Assembly: GCF_051106095.1 (NCBI RefSeq)
Contig: NC_135787.1
Coordinates: 156,000,001 to 156,064,000 of the forward strand
Source: Pogona vitticeps
Taxonomy: Eukaryota; Chordata; Lepidosauria; Squamata; Agamidae
DNA: 64,000 nucleotides
Direction of reading: 5' to 3'
Each line of letters begins with the position of its first letter. The stretch's first letter is position 1. The position numbers and the translations under genes were made by a program. The notes below the pieces were generated by a model. It was not told the DNA's origin, did no database searches, and was given only the letters and a program-made list of their open reading frames with translations. Shown here one piece after another: positions 1 through 10,265 of the stretch.

Positions 1-3000
1 AGGTTAGGTATTGTGAACATCCCCTTCTTTGGAGAGGTTTGTAGTCCAAATAAGAGGAAGTCACTTATAAGAGGAGCTGCTGTCTTCCTGGAACTATATA
101 CAAGAATGCCATACTTATGAAGATCCCATCAATGGATGAGAAGGGGGGGAGGGGGAGAGAGAGACAAATTCAAAAGGTCTGAAACTCTATTGCCTAGAAA
201 TAAGCCCTCTTGTACATTTAGTAAGAATAATTGTGTGCCATCAAACTGATTCTGATTAATGCTGACCGCTTTCCGGGTTTTTTGGGCATAGAGTACTCAG
301 TTTTACTTTTTCCTTTTTGTGAAGCTTGCCCAATATCACAAAGGCTCACTCTTCTCCTACAAGGCTTGGTGGAGTCATTTTGTTATTTCTCATCCTTGTG
401 GGAGGGATTAAGAAAGTATATTGTTACTCAATTAAAATCCTATAATTTGTTTAAAATAATATAGTTGCAAAAAGGTTTCTGACAATACTGCAATACAATT
501 CGTTCTATAAATATATATTAAAGCAACATGCAAGTTTCCCCAAATTTTTATGTGGGCTTGCTACTTGAAATAATAATCCTTTGAAAATCTTTTTCTAGTG
601 ACACTATAATAAGCCTTTTCAACAGTCTATTAAGGGAGATTTCTTTAAAGATTAAGATAAAGGACTCTGTTACTTTGCATCAAAGGATTCCGATACTACA
701 TTAAAGAAGCAGTCTGTATCCTTAAATGTGTATTGATAAAAAACAGTGGATGAAATCCCATACCATACTTAGCAAAGACAATTTGTCTCACAATACTTTT
801 CAGAATGAATCAGAAGGGCTTATGGAAAAGTTTAAAATCCTAAAACTCTATCATATTAAGTGCATTTATCCTTGCATTTAATCCCATTATGTACCTCCTC
901 AGTTTTGCATTCTTCTTCTTGTAGCCAGAAAAAAAAAATTATTTTTCTGAATCTTGTGTTACTATTTCAGGCAAATACAGTTCTGAAAAGCAACGAATTT
1001 TCAAACACACCACTGTAAAAAGGCATTCATCATTCTCTGTTTTGTTTTCTTTAACAGACCTATTTAGTCCAAGATCATTCTGCTTAGTGGATGACAACTC
1101 TCTTCATCTCTCAGAACTTGCTGTGCTGGCTATCAATGATGGCTACGCAAAAAAGTCTATTTAAACAATTCCTTTCCACCTTACAGAAAATAAATTGTCA
1201 TTTTAAAAAAATATCAGTTCAGGTTTTCTCATACTCATGCTTATGCTTCTAAAATTGTACCAGAAGGATAACCAACCAATCTAGAATAATCTCAGTATTT
1301 TCAAGAATATAAAATTCAATGGCCAGAAGTAGACAAATGGGCAGGGGGACTATAACAGACTGAAAGGATTTAAGGATTGGAATTAAGGGCTATACTAGGA
1401 GGTGAAGAGGCAGAGGGAGATGCTTACAGCAGCCGTGTAGTACAGACTGTTATTAATACCACTAGTGAGGGGTGTCTTAAAACTAATCTGCCTTGCCAAC
1501 CAAAAATCCTCCCTATCTCTCAGGTTCTAACTAAGGTCAAGTTACTAAACTGCCTTCTTATACATTCTCACGGGACAAATCAGACACTTGACTGAATGCC
1601 ACAGTTCTGCAGGCAATTTACTTGCATGAAGAGTTAATTGTACTTTTAAACCTTAAACTGAAAATGGAGAAAGAGTCAGGTTAGATCCCTGTCTTTGATG
1701 TCAACTTGCAACCATGGGCTACAAAAGGTTGTTTAAAAGCTCCACTTGTTGACTCCTACATCCTAAAACATATTTAAGCCTGATCTTGAAGGATTTACTT
1801 ATCCAGAGAAATTAAAAGGCGAGTTAAATGCTGATAATCCATGCCAAGGATTCTAGCTTTGGCCTAAGCGAGCATACAGTAATAGGATCACAGTGTTAAA
1901 AGTTTGAAAAACAATTTCTCTGGCCAGGCAATTATACCTAATTTGCAACATATATACCCATCAATTCTTTCGAAGTTTTAGCATTTGGAAAATATGCCTT
2001 ACCCAGATTTATTTACAAAAAAGGCCTAGCTTGCCCTTTCAATTAAAAAAAACTTCTTAATGCAGAGAACAAACCAAGACACAATTTAAAACAAAAAGAT
2101 TACCAAATTAAATTATACATAGGGAAAAAAGTATAGCAACTAGGTACAGCCAAATTAATCACAAAACATCTGCCTAAACAAACATGTATCTAAATCATTT
2201 AAAAGGGGCATGGTCTGAGCCAGATCTGGTTCCATAAATTTTAGTTGCCCCAAGAAAATGTTCTACACGGCAACTACCAACTTGATATGGAATTATTAGC
2301 AGATTATTTGCGCCAAACATGAAAGAGTTGGAAGGGTACACAAGATAAATCACTCCCTTAAGTATCCCAGACTCAAACCAAAAACAGCTGTAAGGTTTAA
2401 AATTCCAAATATACTTACTAGGAATGACGCCCCAACGAAGACAGAAGGTCTTCTTTCTGAATAAATATTCAAAGAACTGCACTATGAACACAAGAACCAG
2501 TGCCTTGAATCTGGCCCATAAAGAAACTTCTAACCCTCGGAAATTCACACAAAACTGGCATTATAGTTTTTGTGTCCCTAAAACAAAAACGATGCTGCAT
2601 TTTTTAAAGGTATGAGTATACTTTTTAGCCAGATTTTCTCATTCTCATTGTTTCTATATATTCCAATTCAGAAATTATGTCAAAGGCTTCACCTTATGGC
2701 CCCTTTCAGGCAAGATGTAAAGCTCAAAGATCTCAATTTCCTGTGCACCAGACACTCATTCTACATATTTTCCTAATGAAACATACAAATGCTGCTGCTG
2801 ATGATGAAATGGATTATGAGGCAATTTTCTACATGAAAATGTTTTAATACATCAAGCAGCACCACACCTGAACTTGAGATTTATTTCCAAGCATCCAGGT
2901 GTGTTGCTGAAGGCTTAAATTTTATACACGTTTACTTGGATGTGAGTATAACTGGAATCAATATGACATAATTCCATCTTAATTTTTAAAAAATATTATT

Positions 3001-3420
3001 TAGAGGGCCAACTGTGATGCATCTTCAAAAGTATCAGACAGTAAATCCACATACTAATCACGCAGACAGTATTTAGCATAACAGTTTCTTGTCTCCTATG
3101 TGGATTCTAAAACCATCACAAACCTAGATAAGGAAGTTTTTTTTTCTAAAGCATATACCTTCAACAAAAACATAATTATGAATTTATAAGAACTAAATTC
3201 CACTCTCCTTGAACATCATGTAGTGTGAAATCCAGTGACAATGACATAGGTAAATTCTGTCACCAAAAAAAGTACACTACTTCAATTCTGTGAGATCTGC
3301 TGAACCAATAATTATCCCTTTTTGCTGGTTATAAAGCAAATTATTTTAATTTTGGGATTTAATAGTAATACCCTCACCATTTATCTTAGTTCCTTATAGC
3401 AGCAATTAAAGTCTTTGGAA
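1..3420. other. AT-rich upstream flank, no gene recognised
   Basis: No open frame here resembles a known protein, and no structured RNA is apparent. The sequence is AT-rich and has few recognisable repeats. In human the gene upstream of SOCS2 is MRPL42, but I see no MRPL42 coding sequence here. An antisense RNA such as human SOCS2-AS1 could lie here, but nothing in the sequence proves it. Confidence 0.5.
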
Positions 3421-3439
3421 TAAGTGCCACTGTGTTCAT

Positions 3440-3850
3440 CAAGATTTACTTATTTATTTTATTTAAAATATTTCTCCTTAAAAAAGGAGAAAAGTAGCTT
3501 AGATACATAGTTAAAAGCACAATATTAAAAGGCAAAAACAGTAAATTATTCAATTATAAAGAAGAAATTGATGCCAATATATTTAAAATATTAGGTAAAA
3601 GCATTACTAAAAACAGAATTAGAAGCAACAAAATATAAACCATCTTGTTTACTGACTACTGGACAGTCAGTCACCAAGGGAAAGTCTGCTTGCAGAAGGA
3701 CAGCAAAGATGGGGCCAGCCTGGTCTCCTGTGGCAGGGAGTTCCAAAGTCTGGGAACAATGCCAGAGAAGGTGCTCTCTCTCTCTCTCCAAACGCACCAG
3801 TGAGGGTGGTGGGACCAGAGAAAGGCTTCTGGCGATCTTTACACTTGTTA
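3440..3850 (-). repeat. L2/CR1-type LINE 3' fragment, minus strand
   Basis: Read on the minus strand, the block goes from a GC-richer segment (about 3660-3830, with wording about a fragment 'gggccagcctggtctcctg' and a 'ggtggtgggacc' run) into an A/T-rich end with an aaataaaataaataag-like tail near 3445. The same GC-rich module followed by an AT tail recurs at 17108-17480, which supports a dispersed LINE 3' UTR. The clade is inferred from general resemblance to squamate L2/CR1 3' ends. Confidence 0.45.
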
Positions 3851-4354
3851 GTAAAGTTGCATAAAGTACGACTTCCAGGTTTTAATACCTGGAAACTACT
3901 CTGCCACATACAAGCATTCTGCCTGCTGGTGCTCGCTTCACAATAACATCCACACATCTTGGGCCCGGGCGGAACACGCAGGGCCAAGCCCCGCGTTCAC
4001 CGAAGGCTGACCTGCGTCCGAGACACGGGTATGCCACGTACACACCTGACGGCCGACAGGGTAACTATATAGAGAGGCTCCTAACCTTCGAGAACAACGT
4101 CACGTTCCAGAATTCAACCGTTCCCTCAACGCGCACCTCCGGGAGAGCCCCCCACTTCCCTGCCCAGCTTTCCAGGGTGCAAGAGCCGCCGCCGCCTCCG
4201 CCGCCACCCGACACGCACAAACGGCGTTGTTCCCAAATGTCAGGCCGGTCACGGGTTTGGCCTGTTTCGCTTCCCAAAGGTGGCCTTCATTGTTTTCGGA
4301 AAGGGAAAGGGAAGGGCGGTGGAGCCTGCTATTCAGGGAGGCGGGCTGCTCGTG

Positions 4355-4381
4355 GGTGTGTGTGTGTGTGTGTGTGTGTGT
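4355..4381. repeat. (GT)n microsatellite in the SOCS2 island
   Basis: An uninterrupted GT run is followed by a T-rich stretch, about 160 bases upstream of the E-box/STAT cluster. Confidence 0.9.
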
Positions 4382-4527
4382 TTGTTTTTTTTTTGCAACC
4401 ACAGAACTCCCCTCCATCCCCCGCCGCGAAGCAGGGAGGGCGGGAGAGAGGGAGAGGGAGAGAAAGCAAGCGGCCGGCGGACAAGAAGACCCATTTAAAG
4501 CCGAGGCGGCGCAGGAGCCTTCGGCCG

Positions 4528-4537
4528 TCACGTGACG
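4528..4537. promoter_or_regulatory. Palindromic E-box GTCACGTGAC
   Basis: A perfect 10-base palindrome with a CACGTG core, the class bound by USF, MITF/TFE and MYC/MAX factors. It ends four bases before the first STAT-type motif. Binding is inferred. Confidence 0.6.
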
Positions 4538-4541
4538 CGGT

Positions 4542-4561
4542 TCCTGGAAAGTTCTTGGAAA
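4542..4561 (+). promoter_or_regulatory. Tandem STAT (GAS) motifs
   Basis: TTCCTGGAA (4542-4550) and TTCTTGGAA (4553-4561) both fit TTCNNNGAA and are spaced 11 bases centre to centre, about one helical turn. SOCS2 is an established growth-hormone/STAT5 target, and paired GAS sites can support STAT5 tetramers. That these sites are used is inference from position inside the CpG island. Confidence 0.65.
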
Positions 4562-5506
4562 GCGGCCTTTGCTTTTTTTGTTTTTTCTTTTTCCCCAACC
4601 GAGGGAAGCAGCGACGCTTGGAAGGCAGGCTCAAAGCAGCGACCTCCCCAAAAGGAGCTTCGGCTTAGCTCGCGGAGAGCGTCCGGACCTTAACCCCTTC
4701 CCCTCCACGCGGGCCCAGAATCCTTTTGTTTTAGGGCGGTGCAGAAAGGACACTCCCGGTGCCTGCAGGCTGCTCCAGAGCAAAGGAAGGAAGGTCCTCC
4801 GTCCACGCCGGCCTGTCTCCTTGCCTCGCGAGCGCGCGCCCCCCCCCCCAACCAAGACCCGCGCCCGCCAGGCCTGCCGCCCTCCCTTCCCTCCTCCCGC
4901 CCCCACCCTGGTGCCCACGGTTGCCGCCCCCGCGGTTGGGTCGGCGGGGTGCGCGCAGGAGCGCGTGCCCGCCCGCTCGCCTGCGAGAACATCCCTCCAG
5001 CCTGCCGGGAGGACTCTCCCCTGTTGTTTGCCTGGCGTCACAACGTCACATGCACATTTCCTGACCCTGGGAACGAGTAGTAAGAGCGAGTCCTTGCAAC
5101 GAAGAATCACCTGGGCTCGTCCGCCCGCCCGCCCGCCCGCCAGCTAGTGGGGTCCCCCCGTCGTTTTCCCTGCCTGTGCTTTGCGACGAAAAAAGACGGG
5201 GGTGGGGAGAGAGAGAGCGCGCCCAACCCCTCCGCCTCCCTCCCTTGGAAAAATAAAATTAGTAAGAAAAGCCATTCAAAGGAGCGCACAAAGACAGAGA
5301 GGGAGAGGGCGGCCCCCGCCCGCCCGCCTGCCCGCCTGCCTCTCCTGCCACCCGTCTCGGGCTCTGCCGCGCTCGCTGACGGAGCCGGCTGGCTCGCGGC
5401 TCTCGGCTCGCCCCCGGGGCCGCCCACCGCGTGTTTCCTCGACAGCAGCCGCCAGCCTCCTTCGAAAGCGAGAGGAGGGAGCAGCGCTTCACCTTGGAAG
5501 CCCGCC

Positions 5507-5517
5507 GGCCAATCAGG
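5507..5517 (+). promoter_or_regulatory. CCAAT box (NF-Y type)
   Basis: GGCCAATCAGG fits the NF-Y consensus closely. It lies about 430 bases upstream of the start codon in the CpG island. Confidence 0.5.
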
Positions 5518-5889
5518 GGCCTCGCGGGCCTGGCGGGAGGGCGCTTTCCCCGCACCGCCGCCGCCTCCCTCCCTTCCTCCCTCCCGGCGGCTGGAAAGAG
5601 GAGGCCGGCTTGTGTTTCACCTTCGCGCGCGGCCGGGGAGCGCAGGAACCGAGGGGGGGGGAAGGGGGGGAAGTGAGAGAGCGAAGACACCGGCGGGAAA
5701 TCGCCGCTTTCTCTACCGCTTTTGTGCAGAGCGACAAAGAGAGTGCTTTCCCGGGGATGCTCTTCGTGTAGAGCGGAGCTCTTGCTCGCGCCCGCGCCCC
5801 CCCCCCGTTCCAGAGTTGCAGGTTGCGGCGGGCAGGCTCTGGAGGCGTTGGGACCGCCGCCCACGGCTCCGTTGAGAGCCGAGCGCTCC

Positions 5890-6078
5890 ATGCCCTTCGC
5901 TGCCTCCTCGCGCGGTGGCTCCCCCGTCCTTCTGCCCCCAAATGACCCTGCGCGCGGCCGAATCCTCCGACGGCACCGACAGGGCTGGGCCCCAGTGGGA
6001 GGCTGGAGGGGCTGCGGTGGAGCCTTCCGAAGCGGGGCGCCTGGACGTTGCCATGCGGGAGTTAAGACGCGCAGGTAA
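5890..6078 (+). promoter_or_regulatory. Candidate upstream ORF overlapping the SOCS2 start
   Basis: The ATG at 5890 opens a frame different from the main one. It runs past the SOCS2 ATG at 5942 and through the end of the exon. A shorter uORF (ATG at 5757, four codons then TAG) lies upstream. Both have weak Kozak contexts, and both matter only if the transcript starts upstream of them, which is not known. Confidence 0.35.
5942..6074 (+). CDS. SOCS2: SOCS2 coding exon 1
   Basis: It opens with ATGACCCTGCGC (MTLR, as in human) and ends at GCAG|GTAAGC, a strong donor, in phase 1. It encodes 44 residues plus one base. No in-frame ATG lies upstream before a stop, so this start is preferred. The context at -3 is C, which is weak. 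Confidence 0.95.
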
Positions 6079-7833
6079 GCCAAGATCGGGGCCGAGCGTG
6101 GGAGGGAAAGGGAAGCATGGGGGGACGCCCAAGCTGCGCTGCATCCTATGGAGCGGGGGGTCGCGCGCGCGAGAGAGAGAGCTAGCTATCCGCGCATTTA
6201 ATTAATATTTCTATGCAGCTTAAACTACAGAAGGCGTTAGGTGGCTTCTGGGACCGGGGTGATCACTTCAGTGACCCATGATTAGTGAGCCACTCCCGGG
6301 AGTGATGATAGGCGGGAAAAAGGGCACGCGCGGAGAAAATTTGTAGGACATCGGCTTCCAGAAAGGAAGCGCCTCGTAAATACTGTAGGCGCCCTAGCGG
6401 ATCTGTAGCGGAAAGGGGGTTGTTTGTATGTACGCGCAGGTATTTTTCAGAGGTTGCCACGCTTTGCGGGGAGGAGGAGTGATTATTTGCACCCAGAACC
6501 CCTGCAAAAGTAGACCACCGCATGTGCTGCTCGCTGCAGGCTTTCGCAGCAGAAGCGTTTCGGAATCGTCCTTGGGTTCGGAAGGTTCTTCAGGCTTTCG
6601 TTCTGATTATTCCCAAGTTAATCGAGGGGAAAAGTCGGAAAGCTGCTCCACGTGTACAGTGATCAGAAGGAAACAAAAAAAAAAAGTCCCGGCGGTGTGT
6701 TTCTAAGCTTTAAAAGCGTAACATACTGTACTTCATAGCTTTGGTAATGTCACTTCCCAAATTTTAAATCGGGAGATATAATCACGTGTGGCTTAGGCAG
6801 TATAGGACGTGTTGTATAATCTTGGGGCAGTTCCCCTCCCCCAGGAAATAGTGGCTTTTATAAAACGGCTGGTAAAATATAGGGCAGGCTTTTACAGGAA
6901 ATCCAGAGTTGCTGAAGACATTTTATAAGGAAAACAAAATTGTTGTTTCAATGGAATGGTTTAATTTGTTCAGCATAACAACTGACCAGAATCTCTCATG
7001 TTGACAAGAAGTCATCTCAATGCCTTGCCTTCTTACAGCCCCCTCCCTTTCGCCTGCCCACTCCAGTGCTTCTAAAAAGAGGCCTTACTAGAATGTCTCC
7101 ATACCACGGTTCTACCTTCAGTAACGAATCATTGATATTATGAAGGCAAAAAGGACCAGGATTAAATGGCGAAATGTTAAAAAAACCAAGCAGATGAGCA
7201 TACAGACCAGCTCAAGGCTTCTGTTTGTCGGTTACAATGGCTCGCAGAAATATTCTATAGTGTAGTCAGTTTCTGGGTAGCGTAATGTGCTTTGCTGTTA
7301 ACAGAATTCTACCCCTAGATATATACTTTTTAGCATGTTATGATACTTGGGTAATTTTGTTTCCCCTTCCATCAGGATGGTACTGGGGTAACATGACTGT
7401 TGCAGAAGCCAAGGAGAAATTACAAGATACATCTGAAGGGACTTTTCTGGTGAGAGACAGCTCTCACTCCGAGTACCTGCTTACCATTTCTGTCAAAACA
7501 TCAGCAGGACCTACCAACCTGCGCATTGAATTTCAAGATGGTAAATTCAGGCTGGATTCTATTATTTGTGTTCGATCAAGACTCCGGCAGTTTGACAGTG
7601 TGGTCCATCTGATTGAATACTACGTTCTTATGTGCAAGGACAGAAGAACAGTCTCTGAAATGCCTTCCAATGGAACAGTCCATCTTTATCTGAATAAACC
7701 TCTTTATCATTCAACTCCTTCTTTACAACACCACTGTAGAATAACTATAAACAGATACACAAATGAAATCCAGGCACTTCCTTTGCCAATGAGACTGAAG
7801 GAATTCTTGAAAGAATATCAATATCAGGTATAA
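5942..7833 (+). CDS. SOCS2: SOCS2, suppressor of cytokine signalling 2 (two coding exons)
   Basis: SOCS2 is the substrate receptor of an elongin B/C-cullin 5-RBX2 ubiquitin ligase. It binds phosphotyrosines on the growth hormone receptor and other cytokine receptors in the cytosol and damps JAK-STAT signalling. Exons 5942-6074 and 7376-7833 join in phase 1 (G|GA gives Gly45) to a 196-residue protein; human has 198. The start keeps the human MTLR opening. The N-terminal 44 residues are divergent, as is usual for the family. The SH2 domain begins at WYWG (46-49), has FLVRDSS with the phosphotyrosine-binding Arg71 (human Arg73), and ends near residue 150. The C-terminal 40 residues are the SOCS box: the BC box around SLQHHCRITIN, then LPLP of the Cul5 box, ending in YQYQV. 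There are no breaks and no sign that it is a pseudogene. Confidence 0.98.
6075..7375 (+). other. SOCS2 intron (1.3 kb, phase 1)
   Basis: The donor GTAAGC is at 6075 and the acceptor (ttccccttccatcag) ends at 7375. The first 130 bases are still CpG-rich. I recognise no repeat or gene in the rest. Confidence 0.9.
7376..7833 (+). CDS. SOCS2: SOCS2 coding exon 2 (SH2 and SOCS box)
   Basis: It starts directly after a polypyrimidine-AG acceptor, reads GWYWG onwards, and ends at TAA 7831-7833. It carries the whole SH2 domain and SOCS box, matching the two-coding-exon arrangement of vertebrate SOCS2. Confidence 0.98.
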
Positions 7834-7969
7834 ACATTTCACCTACTCTGCCTCATTTAAAAAAGAAGAAGAAATCTTGAGCACAGTTGCTTGAAATCAA
7901 GGTCCTGATCCTTCAGCTACAAGAGTGTAACATGTAAGTCACTGTGAAAATAGTGAGTTCAGACAATCC

Positions 7970-8079
7970 CTTTGTTTGTTTGTTTGTTTGTTTGGTGGAT
8001 GGATGGATGGATGGATGCATGGATGGATGGATGGATGGGTGGGTGGGTGGATGGATGGATGGATGGATGTGTGGGTGGA
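7970..8079. repeat. (TTTG)n-(TGGA)n compound microsatellite
   Basis: A TTTG run changes at about 7995 into TGGA/TGGG repeats with a few variant units, up to about 8079. Confidence 0.92.
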
Positions 8080-8122
8080 GAACTTGGACTGAAAGTTCCA
8101 TAGTCCAAACATTGGTATAGAG

Positions 8123-8260
8123 CAGTGATTCCCAAACTTGAGTAACCCAGGTGTTCTTGGACTTCAACTCCCAGAAACCCTGGACAGCACAACTAGTGGA
8201 GAAGGCTTCTGGGAACTGCAGTCCAAGAACACCTAGGTTATCTGAGGTTGGGAATCATTG
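8123..8260. mobile_element. Palindromic hAT-like MITE, copy 1
   Basis: A 138-base element with terminal repeats CAGTGATTCCCAA / TTGGGAATCATTG and a nearly self-complementary body containing 'cttcaactcccagaa'. It is flanked by GTATAGAG (8115-8122) and GTGTAGAG (8261-8268), an 8-base duplication with one change. The 8-base target site and CAG/CTG-type ends fit hAT. It is the same family as 36338-36473 and 55854-55989. Confidence 0.8.
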
Positions 8261-8737
8261 GTGTAGAGCAATCTCTTGGTGGTAGCTCCTGAATACCAGT
8301 ACTGTATATAACCTCACTTTGAGAAGAGTACATTTAAGAGGACAGGTTGGAAATCCCAATGGGAAGAGCCTTGCCCTGCACATCCCATTTGTTTTCACAG
8401 TCACCATTGGATGGGACTGTGCCACATCTAAAACATCTAAAAACATAATCTAAAATCTGCCATGTCTGAATAGTATTTTCCAACAACCAGTAGAAAATCT
8501 TATTGTATTATTACTGATTCCTAGTTCAAATATTATAGTAGTAATATGTCTGTCCTTCTAATTTGCAGTGTTTTCACAGTTTTCCTCCCCTAAAACATGA
8601 TGAGTTTTGCATGATTGCATTGCAGATAGTAGTCATAATAGCAATTGGTATATTACATTAGAAAGATTCACAGTGGAAAAATATTGTGGTGTCAGTGCTA
8701 GCATCGTGCTAGTATTCTCACAGCAAAAGATTAAGCT

Positions 8738-8975
8738 AAGAATTGTGAGCCCGTGGCCCAGAGTTAAACTGCAGGATTCCAGTCAAGCCTCTGCTCACTA
8801 ACCAAGTTTGATTTTAATGGGTTCACGTTGACTCAGCCTTCCATCCTTCTGAGGTTGAAAATGAAATGAAGCTTGCTAGGGGCAAAGTGTTCCTTGCCTA
8901 ATTATGTTGTAAACCGCCAAGAGTGTGCTCCAAGCACCATGGGGCAGTATATAAGTTGAAACAATAAATAAATAA
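8738..8975 (+). mobile_element. tRNA-derived SINE with L2/CR1-type tail
   Basis: A tRNA-like head is followed by 'ttgactcagccttccatccttctgaggt' (shared with the minus-strand copy at 41147-41385), then 'gtaaaccgccaagagtg', 'ggggcagtatataag' and an AATAAATAAATAA end. The 3' part matches the LINE tails in this window. Confidence 0.75.
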
Positions 8976-9224
8976 GAATACACATCTGATTCCCCTGCAG
9001 AAACTGAGTAACAACTGTGTATTCATGGCACTGTAACCTTTTTGTGAAGCCCTTTAGAGATTGCAGACAATGAATATCTTGCTAATGTAAAATACTGGCA
9101 TAGGAAAGGCTGCTATTCTGTAAGGAACTGATTAATTACCTAAATGGTAAGATGACTTTGATGTTTCATATGATGTATTCATGCAATTTTAATTGCAATA
9201 AGGGCTAAATCTGATCTTCTTGTT

Positions 9225-9412
9225 GTTGCATGTTGTCAAGTTGCTTCCAACTTATGTAAACCCTGATAGGGTTTTCTGGGTGTGTGAGAAGTTCAGGAAC
9301 TGGTTTACCAGTGTCACACACACCCCCAGTTAATTCCTTGGTTGAGCAGGAATTTGAATCCAGCTCTCCTAAGTACTATTCCATCACTCTATCCACTACA
9401 TGCTAGGTCTCA
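9225..9412 (-). mobile_element. tRNA-derived SINE with BovB-type tail, minus strand
   Basis: On the minus strand a B-box-like GGATTCAAATTCC lies in the head, and the 3' end reads 'cataagttggaagcaacttgac' then ACAACA-type repeats. This is the RTE-BovB 3' end also seen at 25925 and 32650. Such tails let these SINEs use BovB machinery. Confidence 0.65.
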
Positions 9413-10213
9413 GTCCAGTCTTAGTTCTATCTAAAGGAGACTTGCTGAAATGAATAGCACTTAATAGTTACAAGTAACCATTGATTTCAGTCGATGAGTA
9501 ACAATGTATTTAGCCCTGAGTTAATAGATTTATACTGTATTTTAAAAAATTGTCACTGGAAATCATAGCTCCGCAGAACGTAACAGCCATTCTTTTCATT
9601 CATATTATACAACTGGAACATTTCCTTTTTTATCCCTCTAGCAGCCCTGCCTGCTTGTGAATAATTTATAAATTCTACTGAGCAAACCTGTTGATGCATA
9701 AGTAATTATACTGAGGGTCAAAAAAAGCGTCATTTGGATAGTTCATGGACTAGACTTCTAAGCATATGTATCTGGGATGAGAATGTTAAGACAGCTAATT
9801 GCACTGAATCAAAACTAACAAACTCTGCTCACTTGCTCTTGAGTGATTGCCTTTCCATGCAAAGGTCCTATAGCACAGGAAATAAGCTATCAAAATAAGC
9901 CTTCACTCAAAACAGTTGCAAAGCTGGACTGTTTACAAGGACACAGTGCATACATTAGGGTAGCATATCAGGATTTCTTTTTCATTGTTATAGATCTATT
10001 TACTGCCTCTAATAGGTCTCCATTGAATGAGACTTTTGAATGCCTAGAATGCAATATTGAAATTGTTGCTTCCATGGCTGAACATGGAAATCAGCAGTTG
10101 TTATTACCTTCTACAGTGTAGAAATTTTAATATCTTATTTCCTTGAAATGCAAGTGGTTTTCCTGTTTTAAAGATTGCTTGAGGCTGTAGCTGTCTGATT
10201 TCATACTGTATTC

Positions 10214-10219
10214 AATAAA
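10214..10219 (+). terminator. SOCS2: Probable SOCS2 poly(A) signal AATAAA
   Basis: AATAAA (10214-10219) is followed at 10246-10265 by a GT-rich stretch (cagtgtgttttgtgtgtatc), the expected downstream element. No other AATAAA in the preceding 2.4 kb outside a SINE has such a partner. Use is inferred. Confidence 0.6.
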
Positions 10220-10265
10220 GTAAATTGCAGAGGCTTTATATTCTCAGTGTGTTTTGTGTGTATCA

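Larger units (their letters stand above)
3950..6210 (+). promoter_or_regulatory. SOCS2: SOCS2 CpG island: promoter and 5' leader
   Basis: GC content and CpG density rise sharply from about 3950 and fall after about 6210, in otherwise AT-rich DNA. The island contains the first SOCS2 coding exon at its 3' end. Inside it are a GT microsatellite (about 4355-4381), a palindromic E-box (4528-4537), two TTCNNNGAA motifs (4542-4561) and a CCAAT box (5509-5513). No convincing TATA box is placed to fix a start site, so the transcription start is unknown. The long open frames in this island on both strands are products of GC-rich, stop-poor sequence and are not genes. Confidence 0.85.
7834..10240 (+). 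other. SOCS2: Probable SOCS2 3' UTR with embedded repeats
   Basis: The 2.4 kb after the stop codon leads to a good poly(A) signal at 10214. It contains a TTTG/TGGA microsatellite, a palindromic hAT-like MITE, a + strand tRNA-SINE and a minus-strand SINE, so much of the presumed UTR is repeat-derived. The extent is inferred from the signal, not from transcripts. Confidence 0.6.

Noticed and set aside
2195-2548. 117-codon minus-strand open frame with a GTAAGT-like donor nearby
   Set aside because: No family resemblance, no acceptor partner identified, and AT-rich flank composition; probably chance.
4065-6205. Many long open frames on both strands in the SOCS2 CpG island
   Set aside because: GC-rich DNA has few stop codons. 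The translations are Pro/Arg/Ala-rich with no domains, and only the frame from 5942 matches a known protein.
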